NCBI GenBank assembly: GCA_964392265.1
Contig: CAYMOS010000001.1
Coordinates: 223,494-287,493, forward strand
DNA from: CALMAK01 sp964392265
GTDB lineage: Bacteria > Patescibacteriota > Saccharimonadia > Saccharimonadales > Saccharimonadaceae
Length of the DNA: 64,000 bases
Direction of reading: 5' to 3'
Part shown: positions 41,932 through 50,260 of the stretch, piece by piece
How positions within the stretch are numbered: the first letter of the stretch is position 1
Layout: each line of letters opens with the position of its first letter
Position numbers and translations under genes: made by a program
The notes under the pieces: generated by a model
Database searches by the model: none
What the model was told of the DNA's origin: nothing
Seen by the model: only the letters and a program-made list of their open reading frames with translations

Positions 41932-43746
41932 ATGATCAGGTTAGTATACTTAAGGCGATTAGTGAGCACTAATCCGCTCAATAAGCTTGGTTATCTAAGT
42001 ATGGTCATCGTAATCTCAGTATTCACGAGCGCGTTATTGAATATATTCTCTCCTGTCATAGCTGCTGGCATCTCGCAGCCAAGCTGGTGGAGTGGTGCAT
42101 GTAATGTAAATAATAACTTCGGCTCATACAAACTGGGCTCATCATACTACGGAGTAGATGCATGCGGCCCCTCACCGGGGTCTAATCAGGGAAGACTTGT
42201 CCACTTCTTTCCTGGCGCCTGGGGCGAATACGAATGGCAATGCACTGAACTTGTAAAACGCTATCTCTATTTGAGGTATGGAATTGCACCATATGGTGCG
42301 AATGGCAAATATGTTGTAAGTAATTACCCTGGATCAGAGTTATCAAAGACGACAAACAATGGAACAGAAATTCCATCACCTGGCGACGTGCTTTCTATTA
42401 GTTACTCAGATGTCGATATGGTCGGTCACGCCGCCATAGTCACCGCCGTAAGCGTTAATTCTTCAGGTAATGGCACGATCACTATCTTAGAGCAGAATGG
42501 AGGAGCTGACTCAAACGGCTCCCGTACCATCCCCGTCACCAACAAAATTATCGATGGTAATGTCACGGGTTGGCTTCACGATCCAGCTGGCATCTCGCAA
42601 GAAAAAGAAGGCACCACAGCCACCGTAACCCTCAACGGCCAAGTGCAATCATTCTACTACGACGCAACAAAAGGTAACTTACGCCACGCATGGACTGATG
42701 CGAATGGCTGGCATTTTGAACAGCTTGATGGCGACGCTGGTAGCGTGTCTGGCTATACGGGTGATGTCGGCAAGTATGTCTCGGCACGGGCCGTTGGTAA
42801 TCAGTTGCAAGTATTTTACTATGACACAACCAAAGGGAATCTACGTCATGCGTGGACGGACGCGAATGGTTGGCACTTTGAGAGCCTCGATGGTGATGCG
42901 GGCAGCGTATCACACCATACTGCTGATGTAGGGCAGGATATACTCGTTCTGCAAGGTTCTCCTAATTTGCAGCTATTCTATTATGATGCGACGGTGGGTG
43001 ATTTACGTCATGCATGGAGTGATGCCAGTGGCTGGCATTTTGAACAACTAGATGGCAGCGGTGGATCTGTCAGTGAGCGCTCTGCAGACAGCGGCCGTCA
43101 TACAAGTGGTTTGTATCAGAGTGGGGATATACAGTTATTCTATTATGAAATGACGACAGGCAACCTACGTCATGCATGGAGTGACACTAGTGGCTGGCGC
43201 TTTGAGAATCTAGACGGTGATACGGGTAGTGTGTCGCAAACTGCTGGTGATGTCGGTAAGTATACTAGTGCGGTGTTTGTAGGGAGTTATATGCAATTGT
43301 TTTATTACGACAGTAATAATAAAAACCTACGCCACGCATGGAATGATAGTAATGGTTGGCATTTTGAAAACCTTGATGGTGATAGCGGGAGTGTAGCAGG
43401 TCATAATGCAGACGTAGGAGGGTATGCAAGAGTAGGGAATAGCAATGGTTATCTACAGTTGTTTTATTACGATAAAACAAATAGCAACCTACGCCACGCA
43501 TGGACGAATTCTAGTGGTTGGCATTTTGAGAATTTGGATGGCGATGCCGGAAGCAATGCGCACTTTACCGCGAATACCGGGATGTATGCGAATCTTACGG
43601 TGATGGGGCAGTATGTACGGCTTTTCTATTACGATGCTACCAACACAAATGTGCGTCATGCGTGGACCGATGAGAATGGGTGGCGGTTTGAGACGTTTGA
43701 CGGTAGTACTAGTAGTGTCGCCGGATATGCCGCCGATGTATGGTAA
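41932..43746 (+). CDS. Secreted CHAP hydrolase fused to a seven-repeat propeller
   Basis: The 604-residue protein has an N-terminal signal sequence or anchor (about 20-45, YLSMVIVISVFTSALLNIF). A CHAP amidase/peptidase domain spans about 50-220: catalytic Cys in GEYEWQCTELVKRYL, His in VDMVGHAAIVTAV, Asn/Glu in ITILEQNGGAD. Seven repeats of about 54 residues follow from about 235 to the end, each of the form FYYDxTxxNLRHAWTDxxGWxFExLDG. The count and motif suggest a seven-bladed propeller like lectins of the PLL/AAL type. CHAP enzymes cut peptidoglycan peptides or amide bonds; the propeller would bind glycans. It is the only intact hydrolase in the locus. Confidence 0.82.
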   Translation: MIRLVYLRRLVSTNPLNKLGYLSMVIVISVFTSALLNIFSPVIAAGISQPSWWSGACNVNNNFGSYKLGSSYYGVDACGPSPGSNQGRLVHFFPGAWGEYEWQCTELVKRYLYLRYGIAPYGANGKYVVSNYPGSELSKTTNNGTEIPSPGDVLSISYSDVDMVGHAAIVTAVSVNSSGNGTITILEQNGGADSNGSRTIPVTNKIIDGNVTGWLHDPAGISQEKEGTTATVTLNGQVQSFYYDATKGNLRHAWTDANGWHFEQLDGDAGSVSGYTGDVGKYVSARAVGNQLQVFYYDTTKGNLRHAWTDANGWHFESLDGDAGSVSHHTADVGQDILVLQGSPNLQLFYYDATVGDLRHAWSDASGWHFEQLDGSGGSVSERSADSGRHTSGLYQSGDIQLFYYEMTTGNLRHAWSDTSGWRFENLDGDTGSVSQTAGDVGKYTSAVFVGSYMQLFYYDSNNKNLRHAWNDSNGWHFENLDGDSGSVAGHNADVGGYARVGNSNGYLQLFYYDKTNSNLRHAWTNSSGWHFENLDGDAGSNAHFTANTGMYANLTVMGQYVRLFYYDATNTNVRHAWTDENGWRFETFDGSTSSVAGYAADVW

Positions 43747-43875
43747 CTCTTTTTCTCTGGGGTTGATAAACTCAATTGCTATGACATCTATCCATTTTAT
43801 TTTGGGTGCAAGTCGCTTGCTCTCGAGGAGATTACTTTCTAGTATATGGGACCGTAGTTCTCGTATACTAGAAGA

Positions 43876-44259
43876 ATGACAGTATGGGAATCAGGAAGAG
43901 AATCGGGTCTGTTGGACGAGATTATTGTTGGTCGCAAGACGATTGAGGGACGGCTCAATAAGGGCAAGTTTGCCAACTATCAGGTGGGTGATATTGTCTC
44001 GCTGCGTCGTGACGTCCGCGACAAAGACGGGGTGTTGCGTGACGGCGAGCCGGACGCCGCCCAGGCGCGGGTCGTTGCCGTTCGCCACTACCCTGATTTT
44101 CTCTCGATGGTGACGGCGGAAGGATACGAAAAGGTGATTCCTGATGCCGAGAATGCCGAGGCTGCAGCCAACGAGTACAATCGGTATTATTCAGCCAAAG
44201 ATCAGGCGGCGTATGGTGTGCTAGCAATTGAGGTGGCATACTTGCCATCGCCAGGCTGA
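43876..44259 (+). CDS. ASCH-domain protein
   Basis: The 127-residue protein fits the ASCH fold: IIVGRKTIEGRLNKGKFANY (the Gly-Arg/Lys-Thr-x-Glu-x-Arg core motif), VGDIVSLRRDV and the C-terminal YGVLAIEVAYL. ASCH domains resemble PUA domains and bind RNA; some hydrolyse acetylated cytidine. The exact role here is unknown. TATACT ends 6 bases before the ATG. Confidence 0.82.
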   Translation: MTVWESGRESGLLDEIIVGRKTIEGRLNKGKFANYQVGDIVSLRRDVRDKDGVLRDGEPDAAQARVVAVRHYPDFLSMVTAEGYEKVIPDAENAEAAANEYNRYYSAKDQAAYGVLAIEVAYLPSPG

Positions 44260-44283
44260 ATCGATGCTATAATCATAAACAGT

Positions 44284-44937
44284 ATGTACTATACCAATAG
44301 GATAGAGTTGGGGCAGAAGCTGGGGCAGCGACTCGCACACTTGAGAGGTCAAGAGGTGATGGTGTTGGCACTCCGTGAATCGGCAATGACGGCGTGTATC
44401 GGACTAGCAACCGAACTGCATGCCTGGGTGTTTCCGCTCTTGTCCGAACGTATTTATATACCGGGCGATCCACGTCTTATGGGCCTGATCGGTCCGGACG
44501 GAACATTTACTTGGAGCCCTGACCTGGAGAAGGTTGAGCGTGATGGCATTGAAATGGACTCGCGGGCGACGCTAGAAGATGCCAAGCGTGAGGCGTTCTC
44601 ACGACTGAACCGCATTCTTAGTCAGTATGGTGAGATCAACAAAGAGGTGCTGCATGGGCGCAGCTTGCTGCTGACTGGTGATATTGTCGAGGATCGCGCC
44701 GAAATTGCGATGGCACTGGAATACCTTAAATCGGTAAATTATCAGAAATTATATGGGCTAGGGGGGAATGTTGATGCAGTGGCAGCTGATTATTATCACC
44801 TGGAAACAGATGATGACATTGCCCTGGATGTTATGACACATATGTTTCCCGCTGATCATTATTTTGAACAGAAAGCCGCCTATACGCCAGAAGAATGCCG
44901 TCAATTGGCCATGAATATTTCAAGTTATTGGACATAA
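44284..44937 (+). CDS. Phosphoribosyltransferase-fold protein
   Basis: The 217-residue protein has features of the type I PRTase fold: MYYTNRIELGQKLGQRL, VMVLALRESAMTACIGLA and LLLTGDIVEDRAEIAMALEYL in place of the PRPP loop. The PRPP loop usually reads (V/I)(V/I)DDxxxTG; here the acidic pair and TG are changed, so a classic PRPP-binding site is doubtful. TATAAT lies 10 bases before the ATG. The MoxR gene follows after 13 bases, but the operon link is uncertain. Confidence 0.6.
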   Translation: MYYTNRIELGQKLGQRLAHLRGQEVMVLALRESAMTACIGLATELHAWVFPLLSERIYIPGDPRLMGLIGPDGTFTWSPDLEKVERDGIEMDSRATLEDAKREAFSRLNRILSQYGEINKEVLHGRSLLLTGDIVEDRAEIAMALEYLKSVNYQKLYGLGGNVDAVAADYYHLETDDDIALDVMTHMFPADHYFEQKAAYTPEECRQLAMNISSYWT

Positions 44938-44950
44938 AAGAGGAGAAATC

Positions 44951-46063
44951 ATGAACCCACAATATCCGTCAGTCAATCAACCTGCGACACAACCGTCATC
45001 ACCACAGCCGGTTCCTCCCGCCCCTGTAGCGCCTGTTGCTAGCTCACCGGCAAACTTTCGTGGCCCTTCTGGCGCGCTGACACCCGAGACACTGGAGACG
45101 GTGACAAAGACTATCACGACGGTCAGTAACGCCTTTTCTTCGCGTGTGGTTGGGCAGGATAATCTGCGCATTGCGTTGCTTGTCAGTATGATTACTGGCG
45201 GGCACGTACTATTAGAGAGTGTGCCGGGTCTTGCCAAGACCACTGCCGTACAGACCTTGGCGGCTGGGGTAGGTGGTACCTTCAAACGCATTCAATGTAC
45301 GCCAGATCTCTTACCAAGCGATATTATCGGGACGCAGATTTATGACTATAACAAAGGTGAGTTTCGGACTGAACTAGGGCCGGTTCATGCAAACTTTGTG
45401 TTGCTTGACGAGATTAACCGTTCGAGTGCCAAGACACAAAGCGCCATGCTAGAGGCGATGCAGGAAAAACAAACGAGTATTGGTGGCGAAAGCTATCCCT
45501 TGCCGAAACCATTTGTTGTGCTTGCCACGCAAAACCCTATCGAGCAAGAAGGGACGTATGAGCTCCCTGAGGCACAGTTGGACCGCTTCCTTTTGAAGGA
45601 AGTGTTGACCTACCCAACACCTACCGAAGAACTAGAGGTGTTAAAGCGTATTGAGAGCGGGGTATTAGGGGCAACGCCAACAGGGCAGGATATTCCTCAT
45701 GTTGACCTTGCTGATATTGCTCATCTTCAAGAAGCAGTCCGAAAGGTCTATATCGATGATGCAGTGAAGAACTATATTGTTCAGATTGTCGCAGCAACCC
45801 GTAATCCAGCTGCGGTCATTGCTGCGGATACGGCGCGATATGTTCAATACGGGGCAAGTCCACGCGCCAGTATCACCTTCCAGCAGGTGGCCAAGGCGTT
45901 GGCACTTATGAATGGTCGTAATTACGTCATTCCAGAGGACGTTAAACAATTACGTCATAGTGTTTTGCGTCATCGTATCATTTTGAATTTTGAGGCAATT
46001 GCCGATCAAGTTCACTCCGAGCTGATCATTGACGCCATTTTTAACGCTGTTACGGCCCCGTAA
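44951..46063 (+). CDS. MoxR-family AAA+ ATPase
   Basis: The 370-residue protein has a Pro-rich N-terminus (about 1-35), then the MoxR core: Walker A LESVPGLAKTT near residue 95, FKRIQCTPDLLPSDIIGTQ, Walker B VLLDEINRSSAKTQ, sensor 1 LATQNPIEQEGTYELPEAQ, and the C-terminal lid (GASPRASITFQQVAKALAL). MoxR proteins are chaperone-like ATPases encoded beside DUF58 and VWA proteins, as here. A GAGGAG Shine-Dalgarno precedes the ATG. Confidence 0.92.
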   Translation: MNPQYPSVNQPATQPSSPQPVPPAPVAPVASSPANFRGPSGALTPETLETVTKTITTVSNAFSSRVVGQDNLRIALLVSMITGGHVLLESVPGLAKTTAVQTLAAGVGGTFKRIQCTPDLLPSDIIGTQIYDYNKGEFRTELGPVHANFVLLDEINRSSAKTQSAMLEAMQEKQTSIGGESYPLPKPFVVLATQNPIEQEGTYELPEAQLDRFLLKEVLTYPTPTEELEVLKRIESGVLGATPTGQDIPHVDLADIAHLQEAVRKVYIDDAVKNYIVQIVAATRNPAAVIAADTARYVQYGASPRASITFQQVAKALALMNGRNYVIPEDVKQLRHSVLRHRIILNFEAIADQVHSELIIDAIFNAVTAP

Positions 46064-46077
46064 GGAATCGTTGGCAC

Positions 46078-46953
46078 ATGCCCAGTCTTCTTGTTCAAGT
46101 AAAAGCCAAAATGGCTATTCACGCCCACGAAAAAGTGCGAGGGCTTCTTGAAGGTGAATACGGGTCGGTGTTTAAAGGTCGAAGCATGGATTTTGATGAC
46201 CTGCGTGAATATATTCCTGGTGACGATGTCAAAGATATCGATTGGAAGGCAAGTGCACGCAGTAACGGCACCTTGATTCGCCGTTATGTGGCTATTCGTA
46301 AACATAATATCCTTCTGGTCGTCAATACAGGTCGCAGCATGGCGGCGACGAGTGACACGGGCGATAATAAGCGTGATGTTTCGGTCATGACGGCAGGGGT
46401 GCTGAGTTATATTGCCATGAAGCATGGTGACCTGGTCGGGTTAGTAGCGGGTGACGCGCAGTCAACACGATATTTTCCGTTCAAGGGCACCAGTGTCCAT
46501 GTCGAGCACATATTGCAGCATATCCAGTCAGCAACCAGTCTACAGGCGGCCGAAGGGTCGATTGTGCGTCAGTTGGAATACATTACCCGTAACATGCGCC
46601 GACGGATGATGCTGGTTATTATCAGTGACGAAAGCCAACCGGATCCGCAACTTGAATCGTTATTGAGGCGACTACGCGCCCAGCACGAACTGTTATGGGT
46701 GACGATTGGTGATACGTCAGGCCTTCAGGCTGATACCGAGTTCTACGATATTGACGAACAAGCAGTACTGCCAGCTTTTATCCGTAAGAACGCCACCTTA
46801 CGACAGGCCTTCATCGACGCGGCAGCCCGTGATGAGGCGGATCAGACACGCACGCTTGAACGGCTAGGGATTATGCGTCAGCGTATTGCCGGAGATGCAG
46901 ATGTCGTGTCGGGATTGTTTCGACTATTAGAGAGGAAGCGGCATGTCAAATAG
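46078..46953 (+). CDS. DUF58-domain protein
   Basis: The 291-residue protein has the DUF58 signature SMDFDDLREYIPGDDVKDI followed by DWKASARSNG near residue 50, and the von Willebrand-like core (ILLVVNTGRSMAATSD, MMLVIISDESQPDPQL). DUF58 proteins usually form one unit with MoxR and VWA membrane proteins. It starts 14 bases after the MoxR stop and overlaps the next gene by 11 bases. Confidence 0.9.
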   Translation: MPSLLVQVKAKMAIHAHEKVRGLLEGEYGSVFKGRSMDFDDLREYIPGDDVKDIDWKASARSNGTLIRRYVAIRKHNILLVVNTGRSMAATSDTGDNKRDVSVMTAGVLSYIAMKHGDLVGLVAGDAQSTRYFPFKGTSVHVEHILQHIQSATSLQAAEGSIVRQLEYITRNMRRRMMLVIISDESQPDPQLESLLRRLRAQHELLWVTIGDTSGLQADTEFYDIDEQAVLPAFIRKNATLRQAFIDAAARDEADQTRTLERLGIMRQRIAGDADVVSGLFRLLERKRHVK

Positions 46954-47422
46954 TCCAGACTTTCGCGAATGGGTCGGCTATGAACCATTGTGGCTTGTGA
47001 TTGGGTGTATCCTGATGGTGATGTTGGTTCTATGGTACGGAGCAGTCTTTTATCTGACGCGCCGCAAACCACCACGGACGATTGCGACGCTGCCACTAAA
47101 AGCCTATGTACCCCCGGATCTTACGGCACTCAAGGCGAAATATGTACAATTAATCCTCGAGGTTGAGGGACGATATGCAGCCAAGACGTTGTCGGCGCGC
47201 GAAGTGCATCAGAAACTGAGTTATCTACTGCGTATGTTCGTCTTTGAGATCCGCGGCCATCGTGTCGATACGTTAACGCTGGATGACCTAAAAAAGACGC
47301 GCTATACAGAACTGACCGCCGCTATTGAGTCGTATTATCTCCCTGAATTCACGGCGGTCGAGCGCGGAAGTGTGGCGGATGCAATAGCGCTGGCTCGAAA
47401 GGTAGTGACGGAATGGAACTAG
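46943..47422 (+). CDS. Membrane protein of the MoxR/VWA operon
   Basis: The 159-residue protein has one membrane helix (about 17-36, PLWLVIGCILMVMLVLWYG) and a helical cytoplasmic domain (LSAREVHQKLSYLLRMFVFE) resembling DUF4381-type proteins of MoxR operons. GAGGAAG precedes the ATG, and the gene overlaps its neighbours on both sides. Assignment by context and layout. Confidence 0.65.
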   Translation: MSNSPDFREWVGYEPLWLVIGCILMVMLVLWYGAVFYLTRRKPPRTIATLPLKAYVPPDLTALKAKYVQLILEVEGRYAAKTLSAREVHQKLSYLLRMFVFEIRGHRVDTLTLDDLKKTRYTELTAAIESYYLPEFTAVERGSVADAIALARKVVTEWN

Positions 47423-48456
47423 TCTTTTGGTGGGTATCACTCCTAGTCGTCGTGGGTATGGTTGTCGCGTGGCTGGTAGCGCGTCGTCTCGCACGTAAAC
47501 ACAATAAGGCAACGAATGAGATACGGTCGCCCCTGGCAAACAGTCATCGTTTGCGACGACTCCCCGAGTATCAGTCGATGATCCGGCGGTATCGTCTGAT
47601 GGTATACGGCGTACTTACGGTGGGTGTTGTGGGGTTGTTACTGGCGATCATTCTGGCGGGACGACCCTCACAGGTGTCTGTCGTCGAACCTGAGATGCGT
47701 AATCGTGATATTATGCTGTGTCTGGATGTTTCGGGGTCAATGATAGAGGCTGATGCCGAGTTAACGCGTATCTATGCTGATTTGGCCGAAGGATTTGACG
47801 GTGAACGAGTCGGACTGGTGTTGTTTGATAGCTCACCTGTGACGATCTTCCCATTAACGAACGATTATGAGTTTATCAAAGACCAATTAGGGGCAGTCAG
47901 TGAATACTTCTCGATGAGCACGCAGGAGTACTCTTCTCTGACTCAAGAACAAAAGCAGCGGATGTATGACCTCAATGCCATGGTGGACAGCGGCACGAGA
48001 GTAGGGGGCGGCAGTTCGTTAATTGGTGATGGTCTTGGAGCGTGTGTAGGACGGTTTGATCAGGTCGACCGCAAGCGAGTGCGCTCGATCGTACTCGGCA
48101 CCGATAATTATGTTGCCGGCAACCCGATTATTACTTTGCCAGAAGCAGCCGCACTGGCTAAAGAGCGCGATATCCGTGTCTACGGAGTCAATCCCGCCGA
48201 TTTTAGTTCGGGCTCGTATACGTCAAAAGAGGCTGAAGAGTTCAAACGGTCGATGCTCCTGACGAAGGGTGATTACTATCGTATGGACGACGCCCAAGCT
48301 GCGGCAACGATCATTGGCAAGGTGACAGCCCAGGATGCGACCCGTTTCAAGGGATCACCCGAAATCCATCAAACCGATCAGCCCCAGGTAGTCGTTATTA
48401 TGCTGATCTGCCTGACAGCCGTCATCATAGTGGCACGTTGGAGGTTGAAATTATGA
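47413..48456 (+). CDS. VWA-domain membrane protein (BatA-like)
   Basis: The 347-residue protein has N-terminal membrane helices (about 3-20 and 62-82, VYGVLTVGVVGLLLAIILAG), a VWA domain with the MIDAS motif DVSGSM near residue 101 (IMLCLDVSGSMIEAD) and the second metal-site segment FDSSPVTIFPLTND, and a C-terminal helix (VVVIMLICLTAVIIVARW). The order two helices, VWA, one helix is that of BatA/BatB proteins. The stop overlaps the next ATG (ATGA). Confidence 0.87.
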   Translation: MELVFWWVSLLVVVGMVVAWLVARRLARKHNKATNEIRSPLANSHRLRRLPEYQSMIRRYRLMVYGVLTVGVVGLLLAIILAGRPSQVSVVEPEMRNRDIMLCLDVSGSMIEADAELTRIYADLAEGFDGERVGLVLFDSSPVTIFPLTNDYEFIKDQLGAVSEYFSMSTQEYSSLTQEQKQRMYDLNAMVDSGTRVGGGSSLIGDGLGACVGRFDQVDRKRVRSIVLGTDNYVAGNPIITLPEAAALAKERDIRVYGVNPADFSSGSYTSKEAEEFKRSMLLTKGDYYRMDDAQAAATIIGKVTAQDATRFKGSPEIHQTDQPQVVVIMLICLTAVIIVARWRLKL

Positions 48457-49457
48457 TTTTACAGCCAATCATTCCATGGTGGGCGCTAGGGATTGTATTT
48501 GCGCCGTTTGTTGGCTTTATTATTTGGCGGCTCATGAGAGAGCGTCAGTATTGGTTGTGGATGCGGCGCCTTGTCATGGTGGCGCTGATGGTGTTTATCA
48601 GCCTTCGCCCGGCAGTTCCTGGCGGACTTGCCTCTGGTGGAACGGGACTATTGGATGTGTATTTTGTCATTGATACGACGACGAGCATGACCGCCCAAGA
48701 TTATAACGGAACCCTGCCGCGCCTTGACGGGGTACGTCATGACGTTGCAGCAATCGTGAAAGAACTGGCGGGCGCGCGGTTTGGGGTGATAACGTTTGAT
48801 AATTCGGTTCAGGTACAGTTACCTCTTACTAATGATGCGACTGCTTCGGTCTCGGCCGTTGAGACGACGCTTGCCCAGACGATCTTTTATGGCACAGGAA
48901 GTACGATTGATGCCCCTGTTGAAAAGTTGCATGCCGAACTTGAGCGAGTGGCGAAAAAGACTCCCGATCGTGGACGCATCGTCTTTTACTTTGGCGATGG
49001 TGAGCAGACACGGCAAGAAACGCCGGGGTCATTTGCTCGTATTGCGCCGCTGATCGCGGGCGGGGCAGTGTTAGGATATGGGACTAGTGCGGGCGGCAAG
49101 ATGCCTGATGAATTTAGTATAAAATACGGTGGTGATCCCTATGTGAAAGATTATAGCGCCAAGACGTATCCAGTACCTGATGCTTTGTCAGTAATTGATG
49201 AAGGTAACCTGCAAACGATTGCTCGTCAGATGGGGGTAGGATACGTCCACCGTGATCAGCCGAATAGTATTGAATCAGTTATCGGTGATATTAATGTCGG
49301 CAGGGTAATTCAAAATAGTCGCGAGGTCGAGAGTTACACAGATTTGTATTGGATAGGTGCAATTGGTTTGGCGGCGCTCTTAGCGATGGAGGTCTGGCCG
49401 ATCTACCGTGCGGCGCACCAGCTGCACCGACTTGACAAGAAGGAGACAAAGCAATGA
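48453..49457 (+). CDS. VWA-domain membrane protein (BatB-like)
   Basis: The 334-residue protein has two N-terminal helices (WALGIVFAPFVGFIIWRL; LVMVALMVFISLRPAV), a VWA domain with DTTTSM in YFVIDTTTSMTAQD (a D-x-T-x-S variant of the MIDAS motif), FGVITFDNSVQVQLPLTND, and a C-terminal helix (YWIGAIGLAALLAMEV). It is a second copy of the BatA-like protein beside it. ATG 48453 overlaps the previous stop and has GGAGG upstream. Confidence 0.85.
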   Translation: MILQPIIPWWALGIVFAPFVGFIIWRLMRERQYWLWMRRLVMVALMVFISLRPAVPGGLASGGTGLLDVYFVIDTTTSMTAQDYNGTLPRLDGVRHDVAAIVKELAGARFGVITFDNSVQVQLPLTNDATASVSAVETTLAQTIFYGTGSTIDAPVEKLHAELERVAKKTPDRGRIVFYFGDGEQTRQETPGSFARIAPLIAGGAVLGYGTSAGGKMPDEFSIKYGGDPYVKDYSAKTYPVPDALSVIDEGNLQTIARQMGVGYVHRDQPNSIESVIGDINVGRVIQNSREVESYTDLYWIGAIGLAALLAMEVWPIYRAAHQLHRLDKKETKQ

Positions 49458-50227
49458 GTACCGAGCGTCCGTTTGACCTAGGAAAACTTGACTTTGAAGG
49501 TATCCGACGACGTCGCCGCCGCAAGCTGCTTCTCTTTTCTTTGCCAGTCTGTTTTGTGATCGTGATGATCGCGTTGAAACTGTTAAGTCTGCCAATCTTG
49601 TCGCAAATAGCCCATTCGTATTATATGAATGGTCGCTACGATATTGCTCATGGCGTTCTCAAGCCTTTAGGGTTAGCCAATTGGTTTGAGTCATACAAGC
49701 AGCCATTCAACCAAGGAAATGCCCTCTATAAAAAGGGAGATTTTGTTGGGGCTGAGGCGCATTACCGCACGGCATTAGTGACGGTGCCAGAGGAAAAAGA
49801 GTGTGACGTTCGCATTAACCTTGCCCTTGCGATTGAGGCGCAGGCTGACGAGTTTTTGGGCAAAAAGAATTTTGACAAAGCGATTATTCGATATGACGAC
49901 GTCAAGGCAGTGCTGCAGGATGGAAAAGACGCCTGTGGTGTGCAATTTTCTGACGACAAGGACGGTGGCGCAACATCGGAACGTATCGAAAAACGTGTCA
50001 CGGAAAAATCAGACAGTGCCAAGCGCCAGCGCAATAATGATGAAGCGACGACGGGCGAAGGGGCAGAGGGCGAGGCTTCGGATACTCACTCGACGAAAGA
50101 CAAACTTGAAGAGCTGGAAAAGAAATCAACCGACGCGCAAAAAGAACGCGCCCAGCGTCAGCAGACCCAGCGCCAAAGTGGTGAATGGGAAAAATCTGAC
50201 CGTAGCTATGATGATAAAAACTGGTAA
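49454..50227 (+). CDS. TPR-containing membrane protein of the MoxR/VWA operon
   Basis: The 257-residue protein has a basic RRRRRRK stretch before one membrane helix (about 24-44, LLLFSLPVCFVIVMIALKLL), then tetratricopeptide-like helices (YYMNGRYDIAHGVLKPLG, GNALYKKGDFVGAEAHYRTAL, LGKKNFDKAIIRYDDVKAVL). A charged, low-complexity C-terminus (about 185-257; EKRVTEKSDSAKRQRNNDE) follows. This matches the TPR protein (BatC/BatE type) that ends such operons. It overlaps the VWA gene by 4 bases. Confidence 0.78.
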   Translation: MSTERPFDLGKLDFEGIRRRRRRKLLLFSLPVCFVIVMIALKLLSLPILSQIAHSYYMNGRYDIAHGVLKPLGLANWFESYKQPFNQGNALYKKGDFVGAEAHYRTALVTVPEEKECDVRINLALAIEAQADEFLGKKNFDKAIIRYDDVKAVLQDGKDACGVQFSDDKDGGATSERIEKRVTEKSDSAKRQRNNDEATTGEGAEGEASDTHSTKDKLEELEKKSTDAQKERAQRQQTQRQSGEWEKSDRSYDDKNW

Positions 50228-50260
50228 GGGGCCGGTGAAGCCTCGTAGTATACTGAATGC

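Noticed and set aside
42640..43746. Periodic repeat that could be mistaken for a CRISPR or tandem-repeat array
   Set aside because: The period of about 162 bases is in frame and encodes the propeller blades; unit sequences diverge at synonymous positions as in a protein repeat.
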